The notes: a model not told the origin generated them from the letters alone. A DNA stretch of 64,000 bases from Marinobacter piscis (GCF_007671655.1 NZ_VCGX01000002.1:372001-436000), one strand, 5' to 3'. Shown: positions 53,601 through 62,917, numbered from the stretch's first letter. Program-made: numbers and translations.

Positions 53601-54370
53601 GCAACCTGTTCGATGACGCCCAGATTATTCTGAAGAAAATGGTTGATGAAAAGCGCGTAACTGCCTCAGGTATCATCGGTTTCTGGCCGGCCCATCGTCG
53701 GGGTGATGATATTGTGGTGTACACAGACGAGTCCCGCACAGAAGAGCTCACCACGCTGCACCATTTGCGTCAGCAGGATGATAAAGCCCCTGGCAAGGCG
53801 ATGATGGCACTGTCCGATTTTGTGGCAGAAGAAGGTTCTGAGCACTGTGACTATGTGGGCGGCTTTGCCGTAACCACGGGTATTGGTGCAGAAGAAATGT
53901 CGATGGAATATAAAAATGCCAACGACGACTATAACGCCATTATGGTGAAGGCGCTGGCCGACCGTCTTGCAGAAGCCTTTGCCGAGCACATGCATGAGCG
54001 GGTGCGTAAGGAGTTCTGGAGTTATGACGCAGGCGAACAGCTGGAAAACGAGGACCTTATCAAAGAACGTTATCGCGGTATTCGCCCCGCACCTGGCTAC
54101 CCTGCCTGCCCGGACCATACTGAGAAATCGACTCTCTTTGAGCTTCTGGATGCCACAGAAAAAACCGGCATTGAGCTGACCGAGCACTACGCCATGTTTC
54201 CGACCGCCGCCGTTTCCGGCTGGTACTTTGCACACCCAGAGTCCAAGTTTTTCTCTGTGGGTAAAATTGGCGTAGACCAGGTGGAAGACTATGCTGAACG
54301 CAAAGGCCTGACGAAAGCGGAAGCTGAACGGTGGCTGGCCCCAAGCCTTGCCTATGATCCGGCGGAGTAA
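50672..54370 (+). CDS. metH: Cobalamin-dependent methionine synthase
   Basis: This 1232-residue modular enzyme has, in order: homocysteine domain with the zinc cysteines (NCALG and [10 protein letters not shown]), pterin domain ([27 protein letters not shown]), cobalamin domain ([17 protein letters not shown] with the axial His, and [14 protein letters not shown] segment) and the C-terminal SAM activation domain ([15 protein letters not shown]). It makes methionine from homocysteine and methyl-THF. It is full length with no frameshift. Long antisense frames across it are shadows. Confidence 0.97.
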   Translation: MTDRNTRLEQLHKALQDRIVILDGGMGTMIQNQKLDEQAFRGDRFADYEREVQGNNDLLNLTQPALLRNIHAEYLDAGADIIETNTFNSTRLSQADYGLEDIAKELNVAAAQLARQVADEFTAKNPEKPRFVAGAVGPTSRTASLSPDVNNPGYRNVDFQALVDNYYEAVAGLTEGGCDIILIETIFDTLNAKAAIYAVQQYFEDSGTELPLMISGTITDASGRTLSGQTTEAFWNSVAHSRPISVGLNCALGADALRPYVEELASKANTYVSAHPNAGLPNEFGEYDQTPEEMAEVIEGFARDGFLNIIGGCCGSRPDHIEAVAKAVSKYPPRKIPERPEALRLSGLEAFTADENSLFINVGERTNVTGSKRFLRLIKEEQYEEALSVARDQVENGAQIIDINMDEGMLDSREVMVTFLNLVASEPDISRVPIMLDSSKWEVIEAGLRCIQGKAVVNSISLKEGEEAFIKQARDCMRYGAAVVVMAFDEQGQADTFERKTEICKRSYDILLSIGFNPGDIIFDPNVFAIATGIEEHNNYAVDFINAARWIRENLPHASISGGVSNVSFSFRGNDVVREAIHSVFLYHAIKAGMNMGIVNPGQLVIYDEIDPELKELVEDVVLNRREDSTDRLLEIAERYKGKGGKTQEEDLAWREWPVIKRLEHSLVKGITTYIIEDTEECRQQAERPIHVIEGPLMDGMNVVGDLFGDGKMFLPQVVKSARVMKQAVAHLIPYIEAEKSEDQQAKGKILMATVKGDVHDIGKNIVGVVLQCNNYDVIDLGVMVPSDKILAAAKEHNVDIIGLSGLITPSLDEMVHVAREMQRLDFQLPLMIGGATTSKAHTAVKIEPHYKNDIALYVSDASRCVNVASQLLSKTAKSGLVEAARTEYDQIRERRKKRGDRTKLVSLAEARARAPEISFEDYVPPKPAFTGTRVFKEYDLNELVPYIDWTPFFISWDIAGKYPQVFDDPKRGEAARNLFDDAQIILKKMVDEKRVTASGIIGFWPAHRRGDDIVVYTDESRTEELTTLHHLRQQDDKAPGKAMMALSDFVAEEGSEHCDYVGGFAVTTGIGAEEMSMEYKNANDDYNAIMVKALADRLAEAFAEHMHERVRKEFWSYDAGEQLENEDLIKERYRGIRPAPGYPACPDHTEKSTLFELLDATEKTGIELTEHYAMFPTAAVSGWYFAHPESKFFSVGKIGVDQVEDYAERKGLTKAEAERWLAPSLAYDPAE

Positions 54371-54403
54371 AGGCCCCACGCATGCATTGAAGAGAGGGGT
54401 ATT

Positions 54404-54634
54404 ATGGCGAAAACACCCGAAAACAATAAAAATGGAAAGCCCGGAAGCCCTGGCTTACTGAAAGTCATGCAAGGCATAGCCGCCGGGGCGCTCGGAGTTC
54501 AGTCCAGTAAGCGCCGGGAAGAAGACTTCGGCAGCCATAGCCCCTGGCCGTATATAGTGGGCGGTCTGCTGTTTACTGCCCTTTTTGTGGGCACCCTCCT
54601 TCTGATTGTGCAAGCCGTACTCTCTGGCCAGTAG
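54404..54634 (+). CDS. DUF2970 small membrane protein
   Basis: This 76-residue protein has a Lys/Pro-rich N-terminus, the DUF2970 helix LKVMQGIAAGALGVQSSKRREEDF, and one TM helix (residues 49-72) ending VLSGQ. GAGAGGGG precedes the ATG. The family function is unknown. Its last codons lie in the palindrome at 54621-54650, which it shares with the convergent 35-residue gene. Confidence 0.85.
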   Translation: MAKTPENNKNGKPGSPGLLKVMQGIAAGALGVQSSKRREEDFGSHSPWPYIVGGLLFTALFVGTLLLIVQAVLSGQ

Positions 54635-54650
54635 GTTTACTGGCCAGAGA
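54621..54650. repeat. Perfect 13-bp palindrome covering both convergent stop codons
   Basis: TCTCTGGCCAGTA and TACTGGCCAGAGA pair around GGTT. The left arm holds the SGQ-stop of the DUF2970 gene, the right arm the SGQ-stop of the convergent small gene, with only two bases between the stops. It can end both transcripts as a hairpin, though no T tract flanks it. Confidence 0.8.
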
Positions 54651-54744
54651 CCCAGATCACTGCAAAAATAACAACAAGCGCAATAACGGCCACAGCCGCA
54701 ATCGCATCGGCACGGCTATCGGAGGACTCCATTTTTTTCTTCAT
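54637..54744 (-). CDS. 35-residue single-pass membrane protein
   Basis: The minus strand encodes MKKKMESSDSRADA followed by a hydrophobic helix (IAAVAVIALVVIFAVIW) and VSGQ. A strong ribosome site (AAAGGAGC) lies 6-7 bases before the ATG at 54744. A charged N-terminus, one TM helix and an intact coding frame make a real small membrane protein likely. It resembles no named family that I know. It is convergent with DUF2970. Confidence 0.65.
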   Translation of the reverse strand: MKKKMESSDSRADAIAAVAVIALVVIFAVIWVSGQ

Positions 54745-54913
54745 TGCCCGCTCCTTTATCGTTTCCGGTACCTGACATCAGGCCACCCCACCCTTATATC
54801 TTCTTTCAGTTAAGCAGACATTTTCTATTCGTCCATTCCGGGCCGCCCCGTTATCGCCTGAATCGATAAGCCTATTTCAAATTAATCGTTAAACGGAATA
54901 ACAGGTTACTGAT

Positions 54914-54937
54914 AGCCTTACTTTTAGCTATAAGGCT
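54914..54937. other. Short inverted repeat upstream of cysI
   Basis: AGCCTTA and TAAGGCT flank CTTTTAGCTA, 48 bp before the cysI start, in an AT-rich 240-bp gap that holds nothing else recognisable. It could be a regulator site or leader hairpin. Confidence 0.3.
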
Positions 54938-54984
54938 CCGTTACCCGGAGCTGGTATCAGAACGACACTATCCAGGATCTGCTT

Positions 54985-56637
54985 ATGTACGTATACGACA
55001 GGCACGACCGGCAAATGGCCGTCGAGCGGGTTGCACAATTCCGGGACCAGACCAGACGCGCACTGGACGGAGAGCTGACAGAAGACGAGTTTCTGCCCCT
55101 GCGTCTCCAGAACGGACTTTATATTCAGCGCCACGCACCCATGCTTCGCATCTGTATTCCCTACGGCATGCTCCGGTCTGCCCAGTTAAGACGCCTGGCC
55201 CGGATCACCCGGGATTACGACAAGAGCTACGCGCATTTCACAACCCGTCAGAATGTGCAGCTCAACTGGCCTGCTCTTGAGAGCGTGCCGGACATTCTGG
55301 CCGAGCTTGCGGAAGTGGAAATGCACGCGAACCAGACCAGCGGCAACTGCATCCGGAACACAACAACAGACCAGTTTGCCGGCGTGCAGGCAGACGAAGT
55401 GACGGATCCCCGGCCTTACTGTGAGATCATCCGCCAATGGTCCACTTTTCACCCGGAATTTGCTTACCTTCCGAGAAAGTTCAAAGTGGCCGTAAATGCC
55501 TCTGAAAAAACAGACAGGGCCGCCATCCGTGTACACGATATAGGCCTGCAGATTGTACGTAACCAGGCCGGCGAACTGGGTTTTCGTGTACACGTGGGCG
55601 GCGGGCTCGGGCGCACACCCATGGTGGCCCCGGTCATCCGCGAGTTCCTGCCGGAACTGGACCTGCTGACTTATCTGGAAGCAATCCTGAGAACCTATAA
55701 TCGCTACGGCCGCCGTGACAACAAGTTCAAAGCCCGGATAAAGATTCTGGTCAAAGCACTGACCCCGGAAGGGTTTGCGGAAAAAGTTGAAGCAGAGTGG
55801 GCACACATTAAAGATTCTCCGAGCCGACTGACACCGGAAGCCATAGCGCGTATTCAGGCGCACTTCACCGAGCCCGATTATGCGGACCTGGATAATGCAA
55901 CGGAGCTTCTGGCCCGGCAGCGGTTTGAGCAACGGGATTTCGACCTGTGGCTGAAGCACAATGTTGATGTTCACAAAAAACCCGGGTACGCCATAGTCTC
56001 ACTGACCCTGAAAAAGACCGGAACTCCGCCAGGTGATGTAACCGACCAGCAACTGGAACAGATTGCCGACCTGGCCGATGAATACAGTTTCGGGGAAGCC
56101 CGGGTAACACACCACCAAAACGTCGTGCTGGCAGATGTGCGTCAGGACCGCCTGCTGGAACTGTGGCAACAACTCGGCCCGATGGGCTTTGGTACAGCCA
56201 ACCTGAATACGCTTACAGACATTATCTGCTGCCCCGGCGGGGACTTCTGCGCCCTTGCCAATGCCAAGTCGATCCCGATCGCAGACGCTATCCAGCAACG
56301 TTTTGACGACCTCGACTTTCTTTATGATCTGGGCAATATCAACCTGAACATATCCGGTTGCATGAACGCCTGTGGACATCACCATGTTGGCAGCATCGGG
56401 GTTCTGGGGGTAGACAAGAAAGGCCAGGAATTCTATCAGGTGAGCCTTGGTGGCTCATCCCAGCATGATGCTTCAATCGGCAAGATTCTTGGACCATCGT
56501 TTGCCGGGGCTGAAATGCCTGATGTGATCTCAAAAATTGTTGATGTGTACGTCAATACGCGCACGGAAGAGGAATCTTTCGTCGACACCTATCGCCGTAT
56601 TGGAATCCAGCCTTTCAAGGAGCGGGTTTATGCCTGA
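54985..56637 (+). CDS. cysI: Sulfite reductase hemoprotein (nitrite/sulfite reductase family)
   Basis: This 550-residue enzyme reduces sulfite to sulfide with siroheme and a 4Fe-4S cluster. The cluster ligands are in CCPGGDFCALANAKS and NISGCMNACGHHHVG. QTSGNCIRNTTTDQFAG and FKVAVNASEKTDRAA carry siroheme-binding residues. It is the long single-subunit CysI form seen in Pseudomonas-like bacteria, with DUF934 as its downstream partner (8-bp overlap), and no cysJ nearby, so electrons may come from ferredoxin. Confidence 0.92.
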   Translation: MYVYDRHDRQMAVERVAQFRDQTRRALDGELTEDEFLPLRLQNGLYIQRHAPMLRICIPYGMLRSAQLRRLARITRDYDKSYAHFTTRQNVQLNWPALESVPDILAELAEVEMHANQTSGNCIRNTTTDQFAGVQADEVTDPRPYCEIIRQWSTFHPEFAYLPRKFKVAVNASEKTDRAAIRVHDIGLQIVRNQAGELGFRVHVGGGLGRTPMVAPVIREFLPELDLLTYLEAILRTYNRYGRRDNKFKARIKILVKALTPEGFAEKVEAEWAHIKDSPSRLTPEAIARIQAHFTEPDYADLDNATELLARQRFEQRDFDLWLKHNVDVHKKPGYAIVSLTLKKTGTPPGDVTDQQLEQIADLADEYSFGEARVTHHQNVVLADVRQDRLLELWQQLGPMGFGTANLNTLTDIICCPGGDFCALANAKSIPIADAIQQRFDDLDFLYDLGNINLNISGCMNACGHHHVGSIGVLGVDKKGQEFYQVSLGGSSQHDASIGKILGPSFAGAEMPDVISKIVDVYVNTRTEEESFVDTYRRIGIQPFKERVYA

Positions 56638-57136
56638 CATTATCGACCGTGATGGCAACATCCGAAAGAACCCATGGGTAATACAGGCCCGGCCGGAAAA
56701 CGGCGAATCACTGAGCCTGCCCACAGACCAGCACACACTGATCCCGGCCGACCTCTGGGTTGCGGATAAAGAAACCTTTGCGGGTAAAGCCAACGTGGGG
56801 GTGTGGCTCGACAGCCATGATGAACCCGGAATGTTGGCGCAGTACGCCAATGATCTGCCTCTGATTGCGGTTAACTTCCCCAGGTTCAGTGATGGCCGGG
56901 GATATAGCATAGCCCGTTTGTTACGGGAGCGTTTTGGTTACAGGAAGGAGCTGAGGGCTATTGGCGACGTTTTGCTGGACCAGCTGCAGTTCATGAAGCG
57001 CTGTGGGTTTGACTCTTATGAACTGCGCCCGGATAAGGATATTGGTAAGGCGGCAAGATCCCTGAACTTTTTCAGTCAGGGGTATCAGGCGGCTACGGAC
57101 ACGGACGTGCCACTGTTCCGCCGACGGGCGTCTTAG
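56630..57136 (+). CDS. DUF934 protein, sulfite reductase partner
   Basis: This 168-residue protein has the DUF934 markers LIAVNFPRFSDGRGYSIARL, LRAIGDVLLDQLQFMKRCGF and FFSQGYQAATD. Genes of this family follow cysI in many proteobacteria and are thought to help sulfite reductase, but the role is not proven. ATG at 56630 overlaps the cysI end by eight bases and has AGGAGCGG upstream. Confidence 0.9.
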   Translation: MPDIIDRDGNIRKNPWVIQARPENGESLSLPTDQHTLIPADLWVADKETFAGKANVGVWLDSHDEPGMLAQYANDLPLIAVNFPRFSDGRGYSIARLLRERFGYRKELRAIGDVLLDQLQFMKRCGFDSYELRPDKDIGKAARSLNFFSQGYQAATDTDVPLFRRRAS

Positions 57137-57159
57137 GAGACCTGCGGTGGCAGGTCTCC
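57136..57159. terminator. Hairpin after the DUF934 gene
   Basis: GGAGACCTGC and GCAGGTCTCC form a perfect 10-bp stem around GGTG, beginning in the DUF934 stop codon. It lies between convergent genes and lacks a T tract. Confidence 0.6.
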
Positions 57160-57172
57160 GGACGCGACTTTA

Positions 57173-58168
57173 TCAGATGGCGTGGTCCAGAACAATTTTT
57201 CCTGCGGACTCACCTTTCAGGAAGGCCTTGAGCGCACTGTCGAGATCTGCCCGGCCGATCTTTTTAACCGAAGCTTCGGTTTTCGGGCATTTCCAGTCCC
57301 CGGCAAGCTTTTTCCAGACGGCTTCTTTCTCGTTCCGCGGAATCTCTACCGAATCCACACCCAGCAGATTTATACCGCGCAGAATGAAAGGCAAGACAGT
57401 GGTATCCAGCTTCGGCCCGGCAGCCAGGCCGCAGCACGACACGGAACCGCCGGGTTGAATCTGCTTTAATAGCTCAGCCAGAGGCGAGCCACCAACCGTA
57501 TCCACGGCATTGGCGAAAGCCGGCTTCAGCACCGGCTTTTTATCATGATCCAGTGCATCACGCCCCACCACATCTGCAGCGCCCAGGGCTTTGAGGTGTT
57601 CAGCCTGGTCTGCTTTACCACTGATCGCTACCACCTCAAATCCGAGATTTGCCAACAGTTCCACAGCAACACTGCCAACCGCTCCGGAGGCGCCGGAAAC
57701 GGCAACACGGCCCTGCTCCGGCTGTGCACCCATAGCCAGGAGTTTCTGTACACACAGTCCGGCAGTAAGACCTGCAGTACCGTAGATCATGGATGTCTCT
57801 GCGCTCCAGCCAGCGGGCATAGGGATGCACCAGTCGGATGGAACACGAATGTATTCGCCGAAACCACCATCTGTATTCATACCCAGATCATAGCCCGTGA
57901 CTAATACCTGAGTGCCTATGGCCGGATCTCCGGTGGCCGACTCAACCACTTCACCTGCCGCGTCAATGCCGGGCGTGTGGGGAAAGGAACGGCTCACCCC
58001 CTTGTTCCCCGAAGCGGACATTGCGTCTTTATAGTTAAGAGAGGAATGACTGACCCTGATCAGCACGTCACCCGACGGAAGATCGCTGATGGCCAGCGTT
58101 TGTTCGGAGCCTTCATATCCCCCATCAACTTCTTCCACCCGCCAGGCTTTGAATTGAGTATTGTTCAT
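57173..58168 (-). CDS. acuI: NADPH-dependent acrylyl-CoA reductase, AcuI/YhdH family
   Basis: This 331-residue medium-chain dehydrogenase has SLNYKDAMSASGNKGV, PHTPGIDAAGEVV, the Rossmann motif SGASGAVGSVAVELLANLG, and VDTVGG; zinc-site cysteines are absent, as expected. AcuI turns toxic acryloyl-CoA into propionyl-CoA, useful when acrylate comes from DMSP or 3-hydroxypropionate. No dddL-type lyase is in the window, so a general detoxifying role is likely. Confidence 0.92.
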   Translation of the reverse strand: MNNTQFKAWRVEEVDGGYEGSEQTLAISDLPSGDVLIRVSHSSLNYKDAMSASGNKGVSRSFPHTPGIDAAGEVVESATGDPAIGTQVLVTGYDLGMNTDGGFGEYIRVPSDWCIPMPAGWSAETSMIYGTAGLTAGLCVQKLLAMGAQPEQGRVAVSGASGAVGSVAVELLANLGFEVVAISGKADQAEHLKALGAADVVGRDALDHDKKPVLKPAFANAVDTVGGSPLAELLKQIQPGGSVSCCGLAAGPKLDTTVLPFILRGINLLGVDSVEIPRNEKEAVWKKLAGDWKCPKTEASVKKIGRADLDSALKAFLKGESAGKIVLDHAI

Positions 58169-58192
58169 GGCCTTTTCCCCTTTTATTATCGA

Positions 58193-59257
58193 CTATTGGA
58201 TTTTCTGGTTACGAAAAGCACTCAGCACTTTCCATACAGTGTGCTCGAGCGCAGAACTGGTTGCCAGCCCCAGCTTCTCCGGCAGTTTCTTCTTGCGCTG
58301 GAAGGTTACAGACACCACATCTGCTTTATCACAGGCCTCTATGAGGTATTCATCCGACGTTTTAATCTCGTCAATCAGGTTCACCTCCAGAGCCCGCTGC
58401 CCAAACCAGATATCGCCGGTGGCGACTGCGTTTATATCAACGTTCGGGCGACGCTCACTGACATAGTCCTTGAACAGGTTGTGAGTATCATCCAGATCTT
58501 CGAGGAACTTCTGGCGACCTTTATCTGTATTTTCCCCAAAAACTGTCATGGTGCGCTTGTGCTCGCCCGCGGTCAGCACTTCAAAGTCCACACTGTTCTT
58601 CTTCAGCAGACGATGGAAGTTGGGCAGTTGTGCTACCACGCCGATGGAGCCCAGGATTGCAAAAGGAGACGCAACAATGCGATCTGCAACGCAGGCCATC
58701 ATGTAACCACCACTGGCCGCCACTTTATCGACACAAGCGGTCAGGTGAATGCCTTTATTACGTATGCGATCCAGTTGCGCAGCAGCCAGGCCGTAGGAAT
58801 GCACCAGCCCGCCACCACTTTCCAGACGAATAACCACTTCATCCTTCCCGGGTTCTGCGACACTCAATACCGCGGAAACAGCCCGCCGCAAAGGCTCAGT
58901 ATCGCTTGCTTTTATGTCGCCATCAAAATCCAGAACATAGATCCGGGCAGGACTGGCCCCGGCGCCCTCGCCTTCTGCCTTCTTTGCTTTGCCAGCTTTT
59001 TTCTTGAGCTTGTCTTTCTTCTTTTTAACCTTGCTCCAGGCTTTGCGCTCCTGATCCGACATGAGGCGTGACTGAATGGATTCTTTCAGCTTCCGATAGG
59101 TTTCATTCAGTTTACGAACCTGCAGTTCACCATCGTCTTCAGCCTCCCCTTTTTCTTTCTGGGTTGCAGAAACAACCATAGAAATAACGACCACTGCAGC
59201 AACCACAAAAGTGATCACTTTGGCCAAAAATAAACCGTACTCAGTCAGGAACTCCAA
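58193..59257 (-). CDS. sohB: Inner-membrane serine peptidase SohB
   Basis: This 354-residue S49 (signal peptide peptidase-like) protease has a TM helix at about 8-30, a Lys-rich linker (residues 70-95), and a peptidase domain with IYVLDFDGDIKASD, RLESGGGLVHSYGLAA, the nucleophile Ser in DKVAASGGYMMAC and the general-base Lys in EHKRTMTVFGENT. SohB acts on the periplasmic side or at the membrane on peptides. The lysine-rich linker is longer than in E. coli. Confidence 0.93.
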   Translation of the reverse strand: MEFLTEYGLFLAKVITFVVAAVVVISMVVSATQKEKGEAEDDGELQVRKLNETYRKLKESIQSRLMSDQERKAWSKVKKKKDKLKKKAGKAKKAEGEGAGASPARIYVLDFDGDIKASDTEPLRRAVSAVLSVAEPGKDEVVIRLESGGGLVHSYGLAAAQLDRIRNKGIHLTACVDKVAASGGYMMACVADRIVASPFAILGSIGVVAQLPNFHRLLKKNSVDFEVLTAGEHKRTMTVFGENTDKGRQKFLEDLDDTHNLFKDYVSERRPNVDINAVATGDIWFGQRALEVNLIDEIKTSDEYLIEACDKADVVSVTFQRKKKLPEKLGLATSSALEHTVWKVLSAFRNQKIQ

Positions 59258-59484
59258 TTCGCTTCTCCAGCCAGTTTTGCAAGCACGAGAGTGTAACTTA
59301 CCGAAACTCTTGTGATAAGCAGAGCAAAAAATTAAAACAAGCGTTCGATCGACCTTGACAGCCTACACATCTCACCATAAAGTCGGAGCTTGAAGTCGGC
59401 TCCACCCGGCTGCCGCCTGAGCTTGCATAGCCAGGCATGTAACGCCGTAATCAAGACAAGACAATCTTTTAAAAGGGTAAAATA

Positions 59485-59799
59485 ATGTCTGTAGATCAAA
59501 TCTTTGAAAAACTCGAACAGAATTTCAACGCAGACGCAGCTCAGGGCCTGGATCTGGTCTTTCAGTTTGATATAGAAGACGACAAAACCTATCACCTGGT
59601 TATCAACGACGGCACATGCAAACTGCATGAAGGCCCTCACGACGATCCTTCCGTAACGCTGATTATGAACTCTGAAACCTTGCAGGGTATCGTTTCTGGC
59701 GAAACCGACGGTATGCAGGCTTTCATGGCCGGGCAGCTGCGCGCTGAAGGCGACATGATGCTGGCAACCAAGCTGGGTGAGCTGTTCAATATGGGCTGA
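59485..59799 (+). CDS. SCP2 sterol-binding-domain protein
   Basis: This 104-residue protein is a single SCP2 domain with LDLVFQFDIEDDKTYHLVIN, SVTLIMNSETLQGIVSGE, AFMAGQLRAEGDMMLATKL. It binds hydrophobic ligands such as fatty acids or acyl-CoA; the in vivo ligand is not known. A strong terminator follows. Confidence 0.9.
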   Translation: MSVDQIFEKLEQNFNADAAQGLDLVFQFDIEDDKTYHLVINDGTCKLHEGPHDDPSVTLIMNSETLQGIVSGETDGMQAFMAGQLRAEGDMMLATKLGELFNMG

Positions 59800-59823
59800 G
59801 TGTCCCCCCCATTTAATGAGCTC

Positions 59824-59862
59824 AAAAAAACCGCGCCCATGAATCATTTGGCGCGGTTTTTT
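59824..59862. terminator. Bidirectional terminator between SCP2 and fimL genes
   Basis: AAAAAAACCGCGCC and GGCGCGGTTTTTT form a GC-rich stem flanked by A and T tracts, and should end both convergent transcripts. Confidence 0.93.
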
Positions 59863-59890
59863 ATTTTCAGCCCGGATCTTTCAGGTCTGA

Positions 59891-61597
59891 TTACAGCCCA
59901 ATATCGTCCAGTGACGCCTGCGCCAGCCTGAGCAGGTCCCCACTGTCTTCATCACGTTTACCAATATTCTCGATATAGTATTCAAGAGAGGTCAGCGCAT
60001 CTGCAACCGCCTCAAGGACCTGGGGTTCAGGGTCGCCTCCGGCATCCAGCAGACGGTCCTGTATAGAGCTGGCAACCCGTTCCAGTATGCTGGCCGCCCC
60101 CGAATGATTCACCATTTGCAACCCTCCCCATATGCTGTGCAGCGTTGTGGGCAGGTTTGCCAGGTTGAGTTTATCGTAACCGGACTCTACAAAGGCCGTG
60201 ATGGCACGTTTGGCAAGTACAAGCGCATTACGAGCCTCTTCAGCCACTACATATAAAGCCTCCTGCAGATACACAGATTCCCGGGGTGCCTGCCCGGTTG
60301 CCGCCAGCGTATCGGTTTCAGCTGTAATGCCACGACTGACCAGCTGCATAGCAGCATCTTCGATCCCGAGCAGGGAGTCAGCAAGCTGCGAAATCTCGTC
60401 GCTGTCTGGCAAGCGCGACTCAGCCTCCCACTGCCGTAGCCGTCCTGCCTCTTCCTGCGCACTGGCAGCCAGGCGATTCAAATCCAGCATGATCAGTGTT
60501 TTTCCGAGGCGTTCGAGGGAATCAGCTATGGCAGCGAACTCGGCCAGATCCGGCTCAATACCTCGCTCGATAATATCAAGCTTGTCTTTAAGTTGGTTCA
60601 GTTCATCCTGCAATGCCTCTGACAAGGAAGTCAGCACATCTGTACCTGGCCCATACAGACGCTGCGCATGCGCTTCCATCACATCGTCGGTGAATTCGGC
60701 CGGGGCTAGCTGGTAAGTTGAGAGTATCCGGGTAACATCAGAGTCAGTGGACCCACTGAAGTACAACAGGTAAACAAGGTCGCGAACCAGGGAGTCCGGG
60801 GCGTTCTTGGTGGTTGCCACCCTGCCCACGTAGACCATTTCCCGGGCATACTTCTCAACGCGCATGAACATGCGCTTTCGAGCCCTGGTGATAGCCATCG
60901 ACCGATCGAGCATGGTGTTGGCGGTAACTGCAACCAGACACCACATTTGCCCCAGAGGAGCGCCTTCACACAAGCGGGCAAAGCCTCTGGCTGCGCGGCC
61001 AATGAGCTTCAGGCTGATCACCGGGTCACGGTCGCGCAGCATGCCCAGTAATGCTACCTGCATCGTCAGGCGCATGCGCCGGCTGGTTGTATCGTAGTCA
61101 CTGTTCGTGCGCACAGCGTCAGACTCCGGCAAGCCGGCGCAAAAGTCAGGCTGCTGTTTTATATCCAGATCAAAGAAGCAGGATTCAGGATAAGGCCTTT
61201 CCCCACGTGCTTCGCGCAGCTCGTTAATGAGCGGCAGCAGCAGTTCGGGATGGTCTGCACGCTGCTGCTGGTGATACTCGACATAGCGTTGCAGAATGAA
61301 CAGCGCATTGTTCAGTTTAATCAGAAGAATGTCTTTGTCATCACTCGCACCAACCGGTACATCGTTAGCGATAGCAACCGCTTCCTGGCATAACAATGTG
61401 CCGCCACGCAGCTCTACAAGCGTAAAAATTCCGCGGAGCTGGTTCAGGAAATCGAGACAGTTTTGTAAATCCTGCCCGCTTTCCCGATCTTCCTGAAATC
61501 GCTCCAGACTGGTTTCTGCCTGCTTAATCGTCTGCTCAATTTCACTTTTTACAAGGTCAAACGATTGCGACTTTGTGGCCAGAGACGACTGAACCAT
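59891..61597 (-). CDS. fimL: FimL-like protein (ChpA N-terminus homolog)
   Basis: This 568-residue helical protein matches the plan of Pseudomonas FimL, a homolog of the N-terminal Hpt-like part of the ChpA chemosensory kinase that regulates type IV pili and cAMP signalling. SEIEQTIKQAETSLERF, LRGIFTLVELRGGTLLCQEA (Hpt-like helices without His) and ENALFILQRYVEYHQQQ-like segments support it. Its place next to dnaQ, rnhA and gloB equals the Pseudomonas order. The missing phospho-accepting His is normal for FimL. Confidence 0.82.
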   Translation of the reverse strand: MVQSSLATKSQSFDLVKSEIEQTIKQAETSLERFQEDRESGQDLQNCLDFLNQLRGIFTLVELRGGTLLCQEAVAIANDVPVGASDDKDILLIKLNNALFILQRYVEYHQQQRADHPELLLPLINELREARGERPYPESCFFDLDIKQQPDFCAGLPESDAVRTNSDYDTTSRRMRLTMQVALLGMLRDRDPVISLKLIGRAARGFARLCEGAPLGQMWCLVAVTANTMLDRSMAITRARKRMFMRVEKYAREMVYVGRVATTKNAPDSLVRDLVYLLYFSGSTDSDVTRILSTYQLAPAEFTDDVMEAHAQRLYGPGTDVLTSLSEALQDELNQLKDKLDIIERGIEPDLAEFAAIADSLERLGKTLIMLDLNRLAASAQEEAGRLRQWEAESRLPDSDEISQLADSLLGIEDAAMQLVSRGITAETDTLAATGQAPRESVYLQEALYVVAEEARNALVLAKRAITAFVESGYDKLNLANLPTTLHSIWGGLQMVNHSGAASILERVASSIQDRLLDAGGDPEPQVLEAVADALTSLEYYIENIGKRDEDSGDLLRLAQASLDDIGL

Positions 61598-61730
61598 AAA
61601 CTTTTCCTGTCAAATTGCGGTAACCTCCCACCTTCCTGGTGAGGCAGGGTTGGCCAGCGTTCCTTATACCATAGAACTCCGGAGCCCCGGCAAACCCGTA
61701 GTGTAACAGTTGGTTAAAGCACAGTTACAC

Positions 61731-62441
61731 TTACACGCTTTCCTCCAGCTTACTCCAGACGGTTGTTCCCGCCTGCTTTTCCAGCGCTGACATAAAGCTC
61801 TGATGGGCTTCGTGCTCTGCTTTCGTAGCGGAAATGACCGGTAACGCTGGCCGATCTGCGCTCAACCTGCGGAGACCACCGTTAAGGCCTTCATTGTCCG
61901 AGCCAGCGTCCAGAGACAGAGCCGTCTGGCCGCCGGTAAGCAGAAGGTATACTTCTGCCAGAATCTCCGCGTCCAACAGCGCGCCATGAAGTTCCCGGTT
62001 GCTGTTGTCCACCCCGTAACGCTTGCACAGGGCGTCCAGGTTATTTTTCTGGCCGGGGTGTCTCGCCCTGGCGACTGCCAGTGAGTCGACCACACCGCAG
62101 TAATCCTCGGTTTTGCGAACCGGTTTCAGCCGACCGAACTCCGAATCCATAAAGCCTATATCAAAGGCAGCATTATGGATGACAAGCTCAGCACCTTTTA
62201 TGAACTCAAAGAACTCGTCAGCAACATCCGCAAACTTTGGTTTGTCTGCAAGGAACTCGTTGGTAATCCCGTGGATAGTGATAGCCTCTGCTTCAACTTC
62301 CCGCTCAGGATTAATATAGACATGGTAGTTTCGCCCGGTCAGCCGGCGCTCCACCATTTCCACACAACCTATCTCGATAATCCGGTGCCCTTCTGCCGGG
62401 TCTATACCTGTTGTTTCCGTATCCAGTACAACTTGTCTCAT
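61731..62441 (-). CDS. dnaQ: DNA polymerase III epsilon subunit (proofreading exonuclease)
   Basis: This 236-residue DnaQ exonuclease has the three Exo motifs: DTETTGIDP (ExoI), VIHNAAFDIGFMDSEF (ExoII) and ELHGALLDAEILAEVY (ExoIII, HxxxxxD). The C-terminal tail binds the alpha subunit. ATG at 62441 is chosen over a GTG three codons before it. It lies 32 bp downstream of rnhA on the same strand. Confidence 0.96.
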   Translation of the reverse strand: MRQVVLDTETTGIDPAEGHRIIEIGCVEMVERRLTGRNYHVYINPEREVEAEAITIHGITNEFLADKPKFADVADEFFEFIKGAELVIHNAAFDIGFMDSEFGRLKPVRKTEDYCGVVDSLAVARARHPGQKNNLDALCKRYGVDNSNRELHGALLDAEILAEVYLLLTGGQTALSLDAGSDNEGLNGGLRRLSADRPALPVISATKAEHEAHQSFMSALEKQAGTTVWSKLEESV

Positions 62442-62473
62442 ATTCTCCACACTGATCCGATTCCGATCTGCAC

Positions 62474-62917
62474 TCAGCTTTCTGTCATTTCGGCAACGCC
62501 CTTGTTTGCAAGCTCGTCTGCCAACTCATTATCCGGAATGCCCGCATGGCCTTTGACCCAGTGCCAGTTTACGGTGTGCCTGGCTGTTTCCGAGTCCAGC
62601 TCACGCCACAGGTCTTCATTTTTGACCGGCTTTTTTGCAGAGGTTTTCCAGCCATTGCGCTTCCAGCCTGCCATCCACTCTGTAATACCTTTGCGTACAT
62701 ACTGGGAGTCAGTATACAACTCCACCTCACAGCTGCGTTTCAGGGCCTTTAACCCTTTAATAGCGGCCAGTAATTCCATCCTGTTATTTGTAGTGTGGCG
62801 CTCACCACCGTGCATGGTCTTCACGGCCTCACCGTAACGCAAAACCACACCCCAGCCGCCACGACCGGGATTGCCTTTGCAGGCCCCATCGGTATAAACA
62901 ATTACCTTTCCGGACAT
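62474..62917 (-). CDS. rnhA: Ribonuclease HI
   Basis: This 147-residue enzyme degrades RNA in RNA:DNA hybrids. [19 protein letters not shown], the Glu in [23 protein letters not shown] and the C-terminal [11 protein letters not shown] carry the D-E-D-D residues. It overlaps the end of the methyltransferase gene by 16 bases. Confidence 0.96.
   Translation of the reverse strand: MSGKVIVYTDGACKGNPGRGGWGVVLRYGEAVKTMHGGERHTTNNRMELLAAIKGLKALKRSCEVELYTDSQYVRKGITEWMAGWKRNGWKTSAKKPVKNEDLWRELDSETARHTVNWHWVKGHAGIPDNELADELANKGVAEMTES

Noticed and set aside
57977..59071. A 364-codon open frame antisense to sohB and acuI
   Set aside because: It spans two well-supported minus-strand genes and their gap, and its translation shows no family motif.
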